Assembly: GCF_004217445.1 (NCBI RefSeq)
Contig: NZ_SHKX01000013.1
Location: 62,001-126,000 of the forward strand
DNA from: Fluviicoccus keumensis
GTDB lineage: Bacteria > Pseudomonadota > Gammaproteobacteria > Pseudomonadales > Moraxellaceae
Direction: 5' to 3'
DNA: 64,000 nucleotides
The notes below the pieces were generated by a model. The model was not told the origin of the DNA, made no database searches, and worked only from the letters and a program-made list of their open reading frames with translations. Shown here one piece after another: positions 8,708 to 16,769 of this stretch; the stretch's first letter is position 1, and each line of letters opens with the position of its first letter. The position numbers and the translations under genes were made by a program.

Positions 8708-9553
8708 TCAGGCCAGCTTCGCCTTCAGCTTGAGTTCATCAATGTTGCGGCTGAAGGTCTTGATCAGGCTGCGCTCCGGCACATCCGGCAGCACCCGCAC
8801 CGCCTTGATGAAGCCCTTGACCAGCTGCCCGGCCAACGCGGACTGCCAGCGGGGCGGCTTGGGAATGCCCAAGACCTCGTGCAGCTCCGGGTCGATCAGC
8901 GCGTAGAACAGGTTCTCCGCCACGCCCTGCAAGGGTTTCGGGAACCAGTAGTCCGCCCACTCAGCCGCCAGCGCCCGCACCACTGCCTCGCCGCCTGGCG
9001 TATAGGCGAAGTTCTTCTGCTCGTAATCCAGCATCCACGCCAGATAGGCCTCTTGCGTTGGCGGAATGTCCTGGATGCCCATCATCTTGCCGACGCGCAG
9101 CCACAGCTGGAACTGTGACTCCAGCTCGTCGCGGCTGAGACCGTCCGCCCCGGCGAAGCGGTCGGACAGGCGGCGCGGCAGGCAGGCCAGTGTCGCCAGC
9201 GTGTACAGGTACAGCTCGTTGGGAATGCGGAAATGGGTATGGATCCGCTGCATGCGCTGGATGATGCGCTGCCCTTCCGGCCCGTCGCCGTGTTCATAGA
9301 TGAGACCGAAGAACACCAGTGTCTCGAAATTGCGCTGGCGGGTGTTCTTGATGATGGTGCCGGTGCCCTCGCGGTACAGCACATTGGCGATGCGCGGATC
9401 GCCCATGTTGTAGGCGAAGGCCACCGAGAACAGCGCATGAATGAAGATGGGCAGCCCGTAGCGGGTTTCGAAGGTGAGTTGGGCGTAACGGCGGGCATCC
9501 TGCACCGGGTCGAGGGTTGCCAGCTCTTTTCTGGCCCAGAACAGGTCGCGCAT
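8708..9553 (-). CDS. MpaB/DUF2236-type oxygenase family protein
   Basis: 281-residue member of the oxygenase MpaB (DUF2236) family, related to the latex-clearing-protein fold, thought to use heme for oxidative cleavage. Typical stretches are YGLPIFIHALFSVAFAYNMGDP, RQRNFETLVFFGLIYEHGDG and MQRIHTHFRIPNELYLYTLA; these supply conserved His and Arg residues. The start at MRDLFWARKEL is chosen because GGGAG lies six bases upstream; a longer frame exists but would run through the promoter and operator. No signal peptide or clear membrane helix is seen. It is divergent from a TetR gene and probably repressed by it. The substrate cannot be told from sequence. Confidence 0.82.
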   Translation of the reverse strand: MRDLFWARKELATLDPVQDARRYAQLTFETRYGLPIFIHALFSVAFAYNMGDPRIANVLYREGTGTIIKNTRQRNFETLVFFGLIYEHGDGPEGQRIIQRMQRIHTHFRIPNELYLYTLATLACLPRRLSDRFAGADGLSRDELESQFQLWLRVGKMMGIQDIPPTQEAYLAWMLDYEQKNFAYTPGGEAVVRALAAEWADYWFPKPLQGVAENLFYALIDPELHEVLGIPKPPRWQSALAGQLVKGFIKAVRVLPDVPERSLIKTFSRNIDELKLKAKLA

Positions 9554-9587
9554 GTGGGACTCCCGTGCTTGTTTGTTTGACAAGCGC

Positions 9588-9617
9588 ACTATAATGCGAT
9601 TATTTAGTCGCATACAA
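9588..9617 (-). promoter_or_regulatory. Promoter of the MpaB-like gene with embedded TetR-type operator
   Basis: On the minus strand, TTGTAT (9617-9612) and TATAGT (9593-9588) are separated by 18 bases. The spacer holds the inverted repeat ATGCGA (9594-9599) / TCGCAT (9608-9613), placed to block RNA polymerase. A TATAAT (9590-9595) on the plus strand could serve the divergent tetR gene. Assignment to the adjacent TetR is inference. Confidence 0.65.
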
Positions 9618-9651
9618 ATCGCTTAATTCTCGCATTTGAAGGAGCATCCGC

Positions 9652-10245
9652 ATGCGCAAGCAACCCCGGCAGGCCCGGTCGCGGCTGATGGTGGACAGCC
9701 TGATTGACGCCACCGCGCTGACCATTGCCGAACACGGCCTGGCCAGCGCCACCACCGCTCGCATTGCGGAAACGGCGGGCATCAGCATCGGCTCGCTGTA
9801 CCAGTATTTCGACAGCAAGGAGCAGCTGTACGCGGCGCTGCTGGACCGCATTGTGGCCGAGCTGATGGCGGTGGTGGACCGGCGCAGTGCGGCGCTGGCG
9901 CGGCAGCCCTTGCACGAGTGGGTGCGGGGTTTGCTGGATGAGGTGTGGGATTATCTGGAGGCGGACCAGGGGCTGCACCTGAAGGTGTTGCGCAACTGGT
10001 CGCAGCTGGACTTCATGCGCGGCATTGATGCGCTGGAGCAGAAGCTGCTGGGGGTGCTGAGCCTGCATGCCTTGCAGCAGGCGGCGGTGGCGGGCCGGGC
10101 GGATTTGCCGGCGCGGATTTATATTTTGATCAACAGTGTGTTGTTTACGCTGGTGCGGTACATCAGCCAGCCGTCGCCGCTGGTAAGCCGGGAGGCGTTG
10201 GTCCGGGCGTTTGGGGAGATGGTGGAGAGGGAGTTGGGTGGTTGA
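9652..10245 (+). CDS. TetR/AcrR-family transcriptional regulator
   Basis: 197-residue one-component repressor. The N-terminal helix-turn-helix is plain: SLIDATALTIAEHGLASATTAR, IAETAGISIGSLYQYFDSKEQLYAALLDR. The C-terminal ligand domain (QPLHEWVRGLLDEVWDYLEADQGL onward) resembles AefR/AcrR-like members but gives no clue to the ligand. The start ATG at 9652 has GAAGGAG seven bases upstream. It is divergent from the MpaB-type oxygenase, and the inverted repeat in that oxygenase promoter is the likely operator. Confidence 0.93.
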   Translation: MRKQPRQARSRLMVDSLIDATALTIAEHGLASATTARIAETAGISIGSLYQYFDSKEQLYAALLDRIVAELMAVVDRRSAALARQPLHEWVRGLLDEVWDYLEADQGLHLKVLRNWSQLDFMRGIDALEQKLLGVLSLHALQQAAVAGRADLPARIYILINSVLFTLVRYISQPSPLVSREALVRAFGEMVERELGG

Positions 10246-10361
10246 CTGGGGGGAATGGGGGTGATAGTTTCGGAGCTGATGATTTTGGTCGTGTACGACG
10301 GACATCGGCCTCGTAAGCGCTTAAAATAGAAAAGCTTTTTGCATGAACAGTCTTTTTAAGG

Positions 10362-10388
10362 CGACAAAGTGTTATGCGAAGTTTGTCG
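10362..10388. repeat. Inverted repeat upstream of the Ntn-hydrolase/ATPase island
   Basis: CGACAAA (10362-10368) and TTTGTCG (10382-10388) form a perfect 7-base inverted repeat with a 13-base centre. A TATAGT lies at 10395-10400 and the first island gene starts at 10448. It could be an operator or an RNA hairpin. The 202 bases between tetR and this gene hold no other gene, and base composition drops here. Confidence 0.5.
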
Positions 10389-10447
10389 TTTAAATATAGT
10401 TAGGGCGCGCTGTAGATGTAACCCACTATCTATCGAAGAAACCCCAC

Positions 10448-11332
10448 ATGACACTTGTTACCGCTTGGACGAGAACAACCAGAACTGGCCGCGAGTTATG
10501 GGTGATGTCGGATAGTAGACTTAGTGGCGGAAAATTCTGGGACTACGGACCCAAGATATTTGGAATTGGTCGCAGCGATGCTTTGATAGCGTTCGCGGGA
10601 GATACTTCATGGACCTACCCACTAATCGCACAAATTTCGTCGTATGTAGAGTCATTTGTAAACCTTCGAGAACGCGCCATAGATCTTTGCGATGCATACG
10701 ATCAAATTCTTCAGATGCTGAATGAATCAGTAAGTTTCGTTTCTGAACCAGCACATCCATCACTCGAAATACCTGAGTGCTCATTCATCCTGGCTGGATA
10801 CTCGGCACGCCGAAAGGACTTTTTTATTCGCCGAATCGTTTTTCACCCTCAACGCCGCAAATTCGAGAATAGGCTTGCACGTGACATCGGGGGAGAGTCC
10901 ATCGCGCTCATTGGAGACAGAGGTCCTGTGAATGCGATGGCTCGTCGCCTATCCGAGAGAGTAAAGACTGATGGTCTACCGAGACTTGGCATGGCTCCAG
11001 CGGAAGCATTCTTCGCAGTTCTCTCCTCTAAGCGCTTTACAGAAATTGGTGGTGCTCCTCAGGTAGCCAAGGTCTATCAACATATGAGTCAAAGACACCT
11101 TGGCGTTTATTGGCCCCCGAATTTGCCAACTGAACATCAGCGAATCTACCTCCGCGGCCGCCAACTGGGCAAGTTCGATGCTCTTGATCATCCGTGGGTA
11201 TTTGATCCATCGTCCGCCAAGCTCTTTTGGCACGATTTCTCCCCTGACGCAATGCGCTCCTTAGGAGAAGCGGAAAGTGCTACAGCTGAGGATTTAGTGG
11301 ATATGTGCGAAGGCCGCTTACTTCCACGCTAG
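10448..11332 (+). CDS. Proteasome-like Ntn-hydrolase family protein (putative threonine protease)
   Basis: 294 residues, not closely matching a named family. The N-terminus follows the proteasome beta-subunit pattern. After Met removal the first residue is Thr (MTLVTAW); a D-S-R motif appears 20 residues on (MSDSRLSGG), then a lysine in YGPKIFGIG and a glycine in AFAGDT. These fall in the order and spacing of the proteasome T1, D17, K33 and G47. This suggests a self-contained Ntn-hydrolase with no propeptide to remove. The C-terminal half (from about 150) is unrelated to anything I recognise. It is followed 32 bases later by a P-loop ATPase, probably in one operon. Base composition and codon use are clearly more AT-rich than the flanking core genes, indicating transfer. 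Protease activity is inference. Confidence 0.65.
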   Translation: MTLVTAWTRTTRTGRELWVMSDSRLSGGKFWDYGPKIFGIGRSDALIAFAGDTSWTYPLIAQISSYVESFVNLRERAIDLCDAYDQILQMLNESVSFVSEPAHPSLEIPECSFILAGYSARRKDFFIRRIVFHPQRRKFENRLARDIGGESIALIGDRGPVNAMARRLSERVKTDGLPRLGMAPAEAFFAVLSSKRFTEIGGAPQVAKVYQHMSQRHLGVYWPPNLPTEHQRIYLRGRQLGKFDALDHPWVFDPSSAKLFWHDFSPDAMRSLGEAESATAEDLVDMCEGRLLPR

Positions 11333-11364
11333 ACCGCGCAAAATTTTTATGTAGGGAGACAGAA

Positions 11365-12903
11365 ATGAAACAACTAGAAATACTTATTAAATATTTTCCA
11401 ACAGGAACCACTGAGGGTGAGCGCCACATCCTTCGTCGGGCTTTTGTACAAGCAGAAGAGTTTGCCGATCTTATTACTCCGCCACCTTATAGCCCTCGCC
11501 TCTTAGTAGGAAAAAAGGGGAGTGGCAAGAGCGCATTAATTGAGTTCTCAATGACCTTGCTAGAACGAGCCAAGGTTCCTGCTTTAGTTCTGAAGCCAAT
11601 GGATATTGATTATTCAACATTCCGGGAAGATGCGTCAGTTGGAGAACTCACAGGGGCAGCATTCAAAGCAATCCTTAACGGAGTAGCAATGAAGCTTGGA
11701 TCAACAACATCTGGGCTAATAACTGGTGACGATAAAATCCTTTATGAAACAGCCGTTAGTAGTGGTGAAATCAATAGAGATACTATTGAGAGACTAGCAC
11801 TTTTTCTACCTAAACTGGCAAAATCATTCACCCAAACTGATTTAACTGATCTTCTTCCAAGCAGCCAACCCGTGACTGTTAAAGCATTAGAGAAGGCTAT
11901 ATCTAACAATTTAGAACAATCCACGCGCGGGTTTTATCTTTTCATAGATGACACAGATCAAATTGCTGCACCTGACAAACCAGGCCACCTAAATAGAATT
12001 TGGGCGTTTCTTCTTGCAGCAAGAGAGCTATCAAGTCGAATTGGTGAGATTCGCTGCATAATATCTCTACGTGAAGAAATATGGAGAAGACTGACCAGTG
12101 ATCGTGCAGGTCAGCGCGACCAGACCGATCATTTTTCTGGCCTGATTCGATATCTGAGCCCAACTAGAGACCATATCCGCAAGATTGTTGACCGAAGAAT
12201 TTCTCTGGCTGCTGGTGAAATTGGCGGCAGTTATACAAACCACTGGAGCGTCTTCTTCGAGGGTGATATGCCCCGTATGCCTTATTCTGAAATAAGGACC
12301 GGCTGGCCTGACATGATTATTGTTAGATCACGCGAGCGGCCTCGTGATGCAGTACAGCTAATTAATGGCTGCTGCCAGAGAGCCATTAGCAGCAATAGTG
12401 ACAAAATCACTGAAGACATATTCTCAGTAGAGATGCGTGAATTCTCTAAAGTCAGAGCAAGACTTCTTGAGCAAGAAGTTGAATTTGAATGCCCGCAAAT
12501 GGAACAAATAATAAGATCTCTTGCGGAGATTCATTATGACCATTCATCATTTAAAGCAACTGCCGAAGTAATAAAGAAGCACCTATCATCTTTAGGGTCT
12601 GCATTCTCGGTAACCCTGTTTGGCAGAACCTTAAAATTGACAAAAGAAGATCATCTTTTTGAATTGTGGCGTTTTCTATATGATGTAGGCCTTCTCAATG
12701 CCCGCATCGCTGATTCACGTGAGAAGGATGGATTTAGACATATTTATCCATCTGAAGATCCAACTTTGGTCTCAAAGTCACGATGGAACGAAATGCAAGC
12801 GATTGTTTGGGAAATTGGCCCGGCATATAGAGATCACTTAATCAGCATTCAAGAACAGAAAAATTCGCAGTTTGGACTTCCACCAAGAGGCCGTAGGCCA
12901 TAG
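11365..12903 (+). CDS. P-loop ATPase of the island (Sll1717/KAP-like)
   Basis: 512 residues. Walker A is LLVGKKGSGKSAL at about 47-59. A Walker B-like strand ending in acidic residues is FYLFIDDTDQ near 190-199, followed by IRCIISLREEIWRRL (about 229-243), the arginine-bearing strand typical of KAP/STAND-like and Sll1717-type P-loop ATPases. The remaining C-terminal 240 residues are helical and end in a possible winged-helix-like region (FRHIYPSEDPTLVSKSRW). There are no membrane segments, TPR/WD repeats or AAA+ unfoldase features. The start at 11365 has GGGAGA seven bases upstream; the longer frame overlaps the previous gene. AT-rich like its partner. It probably controls or is controlled by the Ntn-hydrolase. 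Confidence 0.75.
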   Translation: MKQLEILIKYFPTGTTEGERHILRRAFVQAEEFADLITPPPYSPRLLVGKKGSGKSALIEFSMTLLERAKVPALVLKPMDIDYSTFREDASVGELTGAAFKAILNGVAMKLGSTTSGLITGDDKILYETAVSSGEINRDTIERLALFLPKLAKSFTQTDLTDLLPSSQPVTVKALEKAISNNLEQSTRGFYLFIDDTDQIAAPDKPGHLNRIWAFLLAARELSSRIGEIRCIISLREEIWRRLTSDRAGQRDQTDHFSGLIRYLSPTRDHIRKIVDRRISLAAGEIGGSYTNHWSVFFEGDMPRMPYSEIRTGWPDMIIVRSRERPRDAVQLINGCCQRAISSNSDKITEDIFSVEMREFSKVRARLLEQEVEFECPQMEQIIRSLAEIHYDHSSFKATAEVIKKHLSSLGSAFSVTLFGRTLKLTKEDHLFELWRFLYDVGLLNARIADSREKDGFRHIYPSEDPTLVSKSRWNEMQAIVWEIGPAYRDHLISIQEQKNSQFGLPPRGRRP

Positions 12904-13193
12904 CACCGCAGCCTAATATAGAAATTAAGCGAAAGAAAGAAAAAGGGAATAGCCAAATTTTCTTGTGTGACTATTTGGGGGACTGGTGTTGTGTGTTCGA
13001 CTCAATGCGAAAACTTTACGATCAGAAAGTCCGTCAAACCAATCGCCATGGCTGATAACACTTGACGCTGGCCAACAACGCAATCGTTTCGTATTTGGCT
13101 GCATGTTTGGTGAAATCTCGATGGCGGACGAAGTTGAAGTTTCCGACCATCCCTCCCCCATAAGAAACTAAGAGCTAAGCCCCCTTTCACCCC
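12904..13193. other. Non-coding AT-richer tail of the island
   Basis: About 290 bases between the ATPase stop and the asmA terminator. Short open frames of about 60-80 codons exist on both strands, but none has a ribosome binding site or recognisable protein. No att-like direct repeat or tRNA fragment was found. It may be the scar of the island's insertion. Confidence 0.5.
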
Positions 13194-13225
13194 AAAAAGT
13201 AGGGGCGCACTGCGTGCGCCCCTAC
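13194..13225 (-). terminator. asmA terminator built from a dispersed GGGGCGCAC hairpin repeat
   Basis: GTAGGGGCGCAC, a 3-base loop, and its complement occupy 13199-13225. On the minus strand this is followed by TTTTT, 26 bases past the asmA stop. The same hairpin sequence recurs at 57248-57272 and 57408-57430. Confidence 0.82.
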
Positions 13226-13250
13226 AGGTCAGGTCAATCAGCCCTCCCCC

Positions 13251-16028
13251 TCACCGATTGAAAAGCTTCTGCAACCCCTCATTCAGCTTCTGATTCACCT
13301 TCTCCTGCGCCTTCTTCTTCTCCTCCTCAACCTTCGCCTTCGCCGCCGCCTCAGCCTCCGCCTGCTTCTTCGCCAGCTCCGCCTTCGCCGCATCCTCCTT
13401 CGCCGCCAGATCAGCCTTCACCTTCTGCACTTCCTTGCTGTTCAGCAGCGCCTTCGTCGCCATATCCTTCACCGCCTTGCCGTCCACCGAACACAGCGAC
13501 GCCACATCCGTCACCTTGCCCTTGCAACGGATCGGGAAGGCATAGCCCGCCAGCCCCTCACCCACAATCGACTTGTCCAGCAACAGATTGAAACTGTAAT
13601 CCACCTGCTGCGTCACCAGGCTGAACGTACCGGTGCCGCTCACCTTCGCCTTCTTCAGGTCGGCATTCAGCCCCTTGTTCTGCACCACGCCGTTGGTAAT
13701 GGACGCCTCACCCAGGAAATTGGCAATCTCGGTATTGTTCTGCTTGCTGACCAGCGTGGCTGCATCCTTGCCGGTAATGAACGGCAGCAGGGCCTGATAC
13801 TTGCCCATCTCCGTCGTCACCAGCTGCATCATGTTCACGCCCTTCAGCAGGCCGTTGTTGAAGCTCAGCTTGCTGGCGCCGTTTACCGAACCCAGCCATT
13901 CGTCCACCGAGTTGCCGCTCATCTTCAGCGTACCGTTGAAGGCGGCGATACCGGCCAGCAAATCCTTCTTGGTGAACTGCTGCACCACGTTCTCCACCTG
14001 CATCTGCTCGACGCTGGGGGTGACCGACAGCACCGGCTTCGCGCCGCGCACGTCTATGGTGGTGGGGAAGCTGAAACGCCCGCCCATGACGCTGCCGCCC
14101 AATTGGCTGACGTTGACCACGCCGTCCTTCGCGGTGGCGGTCACCTGCAGCTTCTGCACCGGATACTTCATCGCCGTCAGCGAGCCCACGGTCAGGCCGA
14201 CATCCAGGTTCTGTTTCTTCAGCAGCTCCACCGGCAACAGCCCTTCGGCGGTCTTGGCGGCGGGCGCGGGCTTGGCGTTGGGATCCACCGGCGGCAGGTA
14301 ACGGTCCACATTGATCTTGTCGACATTCAGGCGGGCATAGATCTTGCCGGTCTTCAGGTCGGTCAGGCCGGCCTCGCCGGTGAGGGTGCTGTCATCCAGC
14401 CTGGCATTCAGGCCTTTCAGCAGGATGCTGTTTTCGTTGCCGGTAATCTGCGTGCTGACGCTGACGCGTTGCAGGGTGCTGCTGTCGGCCATGACCGGTG
14501 CGGCCATGCCCAGGGTCTGCATCAGTTGGCGCAGGTTGAAGGGGCTGGTGGCGATGTTGCCGCTGAGGGTCATGCCCTGCGTGGCCGGGGTGCCCGGCTT
14601 GGCGGTGGCGGCAATGCCCGGCAGGCTGGCGCTGAGCTGGCCCTTGGTCTGGATGCTGAGCGCGTCGAGGGTGAAGCCGTTCAGGGCGATCTTGCCTTCC
14701 TTCCAGTTGGCGGTGATCGGGGCGACCAGATGCACCGGCATCACCTTGGGGAAGGCCTTGTCACTGATATTGGCCTTCACATCCAGCGGGGCGAAGTTGA
14801 CCGCGCCGGTGGCGAGGTTGGCGGCCAGCGCTCCGCTCAGATCCGCGGTGATGGGCGCGGGACGGCCGGTTTCGGGATAGCTGGCGCTTCCCTGGATGTT
14901 GTTGAGGTTGACCAGTTGCTGCTTCAGGTCGGCGGCAATGGCGGCGGTCAGCTTGAAGGTGGCGGGCGCGGAGAGGTTGGCGGCCGGATAGGCGGCGTCG
15001 ATCGCCAGCGCGGGCAGGCTGACCGTTTGCGCGGCCAGGTCGGCCTGCACGTCGCCGCTGACCTTGACGGTGGCCGGAGACTTCAGGCCCGCCTGCGGAT
15101 AAGCGGCGGCCAGCTTCAGGCCGGTGACGGTGACTTTCTGCGCCTTCATGTCGGCATTGATCGCGCCGCTCAGATCCACGTGCGCGGGCTTGGTCAGCTT
15201 GGGGTCCTGGTACTCCACCGCCAGTTTCAGGCCGTCAATCTGGTGCTGCTGCTGTTTCAGGTCGGCGGTAATGTCGCTTTCCACATCCACCACCACCGGG
15301 GCGGGCAGCAGACTGCCGCTGAGATGGCTGCGCGCGGTCAGGCCTTTCAGCAGGTATTTCTCGGCGTCCTGATCCAGTTGCACCGTGGCGTTGAGGTCAT
15401 TGTCGGCCACCAGCGTCTTGCCCTGGGCGTCGGTCTGCGACCAGACGAACTTCAGGCGCACCGGGAAGGCCTTTTTCAGGTCGATATTGGTGGCCTGCAC
15501 CAGCAGCTTGTCGAGCTTGCCGTCCAGCTTGCTCTTTTCATCGCTGAAATGCAGGGCGCTGTTGCTGATGTTGAGGACGCTGACATTGAAGTCGATCTTG
15601 TCGGACTTCTCTTCCGGGGCGCTTTTCAGCTTGGCCAGCATGCGGTCCCAACTGGTGGCGCCGTTGGCGTATTGCACGAAGTCCAGATTCGCGCCGTCCA
15701 GGATCACCTGGTCAATGGCGATCTTCTTGGCCAGCAGCGGCATTACCTGCACGCTGACATCGGCCTGGTTGATCGCCACCAGCGTCTTGCCCGCCTGGGT
15801 ATCGGTCAGGGTGGTCTTGCCCAGATGCAGGCTGATGCGCGGCCACAGTTGCCAGCTGAGGGTGTCGGCCATCACCAGGTCCATGTCGGTCTTGTCCTTG
15901 ACCACCTTGGCGATTTCGCCCTTGTAGTCATTGGGATTGATGAAGAACAGGATGTAGGTGACCAGCAGCACGACGAGGCCGATCAGGGCGGCGGCGACAA
16001 TGCCAAGGGATTTGAGGGCGCGGGACAT
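13251..16028 (-). CDS. AsmA-family protein
   Basis: 925 residues. AsmA/TamB-superfamily proteins are anchored in the inner membrane and span the periplasm to help lipid transport or outer-membrane assembly. A single N-terminal helix (LGIVAAALIGLVVLLVTYIL) is followed by the signature FINPNDYKGEIAKVVKDKT. Long repetitive beta-rich stretches such as LSGAINADMKAQKV, VSGDVQADLAAQTV and LTAAIAADLKQQLV recur about every 60-70 residues in the middle. The conserved C-terminal AsmA domain is near residues 600-840 and ends in a Lys/Glu/Ala coiled tail (KKQAEAEAAAKAKVEEEKKKAQEK). The start MSRALKSLG fits. It is a single gene with its own terminator. Confidence 0.93.
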   Translation of the reverse strand: MSRALKSLGIVAAALIGLVVLLVTYILFFINPNDYKGEIAKVVKDKTDMDLVMADTLSWQLWPRISLHLGKTTLTDTQAGKTLVAINQADVSVQVMPLLAKKIAIDQVILDGANLDFVQYANGATSWDRMLAKLKSAPEEKSDKIDFNVSVLNISNSALHFSDEKSKLDGKLDKLLVQATNIDLKKAFPVRLKFVWSQTDAQGKTLVADNDLNATVQLDQDAEKYLLKGLTARSHLSGSLLPAPVVVDVESDITADLKQQQHQIDGLKLAVEYQDPKLTKPAHVDLSGAINADMKAQKVTVTGLKLAAAYPQAGLKSPATVKVSGDVQADLAAQTVSLPALAIDAAYPAANLSAPATFKLTAAIAADLKQQLVNLNNIQGSASYPETGRPAPITADLSGALAANLATGAVNFAPLDVKANISDKAFPKVMPVHLVAPITANWKEGKIALNGFTLDALSIQTKGQLSASLPGIAATAKPGTPATQGMTLSGNIATSPFNLRQLMQTLGMAAPVMADSSTLQRVSVSTQITGNENSILLKGLNARLDDSTLTGEAGLTDLKTGKIYARLNVDKINVDRYLPPVDPNAKPAPAAKTAEGLLPVELLKKQNLDVGLTVGSLTAMKYPVQKLQVTATAKDGVVNVSQLGGSVMGGRFSFPTTIDVRGAKPVLSVTPSVEQMQVENVVQQFTKKDLLAGIAAFNGTLKMSGNSVDEWLGSVNGASKLSFNNGLLKGVNMMQLVTTEMGKYQALLPFITGKDAATLVSKQNNTEIANFLGEASITNGVVQNKGLNADLKKAKVSGTGTFSLVTQQVDYSFNLLLDKSIVGEGLAGYAFPIRCKGKVTDVASLCSVDGKAVKDMATKALLNSKEVQKVKADLAAKEDAAKAELAKKQAEAEAAAKAKVEEEKKKAQEKVNQKLNEGLQKLFNR

Positions 16029-16146
16029 ATAAGGACTCGTCCATAAAGTTGTGTGACAAAACTAGCGTCTGGGGCGTGTGCGGGCAAGGAGTTTTTCGGT
16101 AACAGCGGAATGGGTTGGGCAAAGCGGGAGTGACTTCACAGAGTGC

Positions 16147-16451
16147 GCGGGGACCGGAGTCCCCGCGTGCGCTGAGTATTACCTCTTATTGTTGTTGTTC
16201 GCAGTCGTTTTTGTTGTTGTCGTATGTCAACGTGCCGACGCATCACTTATTCTTGTTGTTCGTCGTTCCGCTAACCAGCGATGGCCTTGTCGTTATAGTT
16301 GCCATCCATTGTGTGACGGTTATCGTTTTTCTTGTCCGTCTCGTGACAGGTTGCTGCGATTCCTTCCCAACACCTTCACATGCACCGTTCTTGTTGTTTT
16401 TGTCGGTTGTTTTTCTTTTTGTGTGCGCCTTGGTTTTTGTTGGTTGCGCAC
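16147..16451 (-). ncRNA. crcZ: CrcZ-like Hfq/Crc-titrating small RNA
   Basis: The minus strand downstream of a sigma-54 promoter contains no open frame but has seven clusters of the AAnAAnAA motif, seen on the plus strand as TTnTTnTT. They lie at 16186-16199, 16208-16218, 16247-16260, 16326-16333, 16388-16401, 16407-16420 and 16434-16441. Such CA-motif arrays are the binding sites by which Pseudomonas CrcZ/CrcY sequester Hfq (with Crc) and lift catabolite repression. The predicted start is around 16451. A GC-rich hairpin at 16147-16166 (GCGGGGAC, 4-base loop, complement) is the likely 3' end, although no U-run follows. At about 305 nt it is somewhat shorter than the roughly 400 nt I recall for CrcZ. 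The flanking genes differ from Pseudomonas, where crcZ follows cbrB. Confidence 0.82.
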
Positions 16452-16460
16452 CAGTAATAA

Positions 16461-16477
16461 TGCATTTGCCGTGCCAA
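16461..16477 (-). promoter_or_regulatory. Sigma-54 (-24/-12) promoter of the CrcZ-like sRNA
   Basis: The minus strand reads TTGGCACGGCAAATGCA: TGGCACG, four bases, then ATGCA against the consensus TTGCA. The GG and GC dinucleotides are exactly 10 bases apart. The predicted start is at 16450-16452. An AT-rich stretch (about 16500-16545) separates it from the upstream repeats and could be bent by IHF, though I do not see a perfect IHF site. Confidence 0.85.
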
Positions 16478-16559
16478 CTTCAAAAACTAATTTTTACCCA
16501 TTAAAAAACAACAACTTAATTTTCAAGATCAATTAACAACCACCGCAAAATGTGTTCCC

Positions 16560-16655
16560 GGTAACATCTTGACAGCGTAAAGGTAACACTTCTGAGTTAG
16601 CCGGTAACATCAGGATACGTGCGGTAACAGGCGGGTTACACAACGGGGTGTTACC
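16560..16655 (-). promoter_or_regulatory. Phased GGTAACA array: enhancer for a CbrB/NtrC-type activator
   Basis: Plus-strand GGTAACA occurs at 16560, 16582, 16603 and 16623, spaced 22, 21 and 20 bases (two helical turns), with an inverted TGTTACC at 16649-16655. Relative to the sigma-54 start these lie at about -110 to -200, a normal enhancer distance. The core resembles the GTTAC/GTAAC half-sites I remember for CbrB; that identity is inference. Confidence 0.72.
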
Positions 16656-16675
16656 GGCGCGATCAAACCGCAGGC

Positions 16676-16703
16676 AAAAAAAGACCCCGGCAAGCCGGGG
16701 CGA
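16676..16703 (-). terminator. Terminator after the diheme c-type protein gene
   Basis: The minus strand has CCCCGG-CTTG-CCGGGG followed by TCTTTTTTT, about 65 bases past the stop codon. It isolates the sRNA enhancer region from upstream transcription. Confidence 0.85.
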
Positions 16704-16769
16704 GGTGGCACACGGAGGTTGTCGGATGGCCGCCTTGTTCCGCGGCGGCTCCTCCGGCTTTGGGGGTGG

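Noticed and set aside
12986..13171. 61-codon frame after the island ATPase
   Set aside because: No ribosome binding site, no recognisable motif and competing frames on the other strand.
16115..16504. 129-codon plus-strand frame in the sRNA region
   Set aside because: Its apparent Leu/Val/Cys-rich protein is only the translation of the TTnTTnTT runs; no ribosome binding site, and the minus strand explains the region better as an sRNA.
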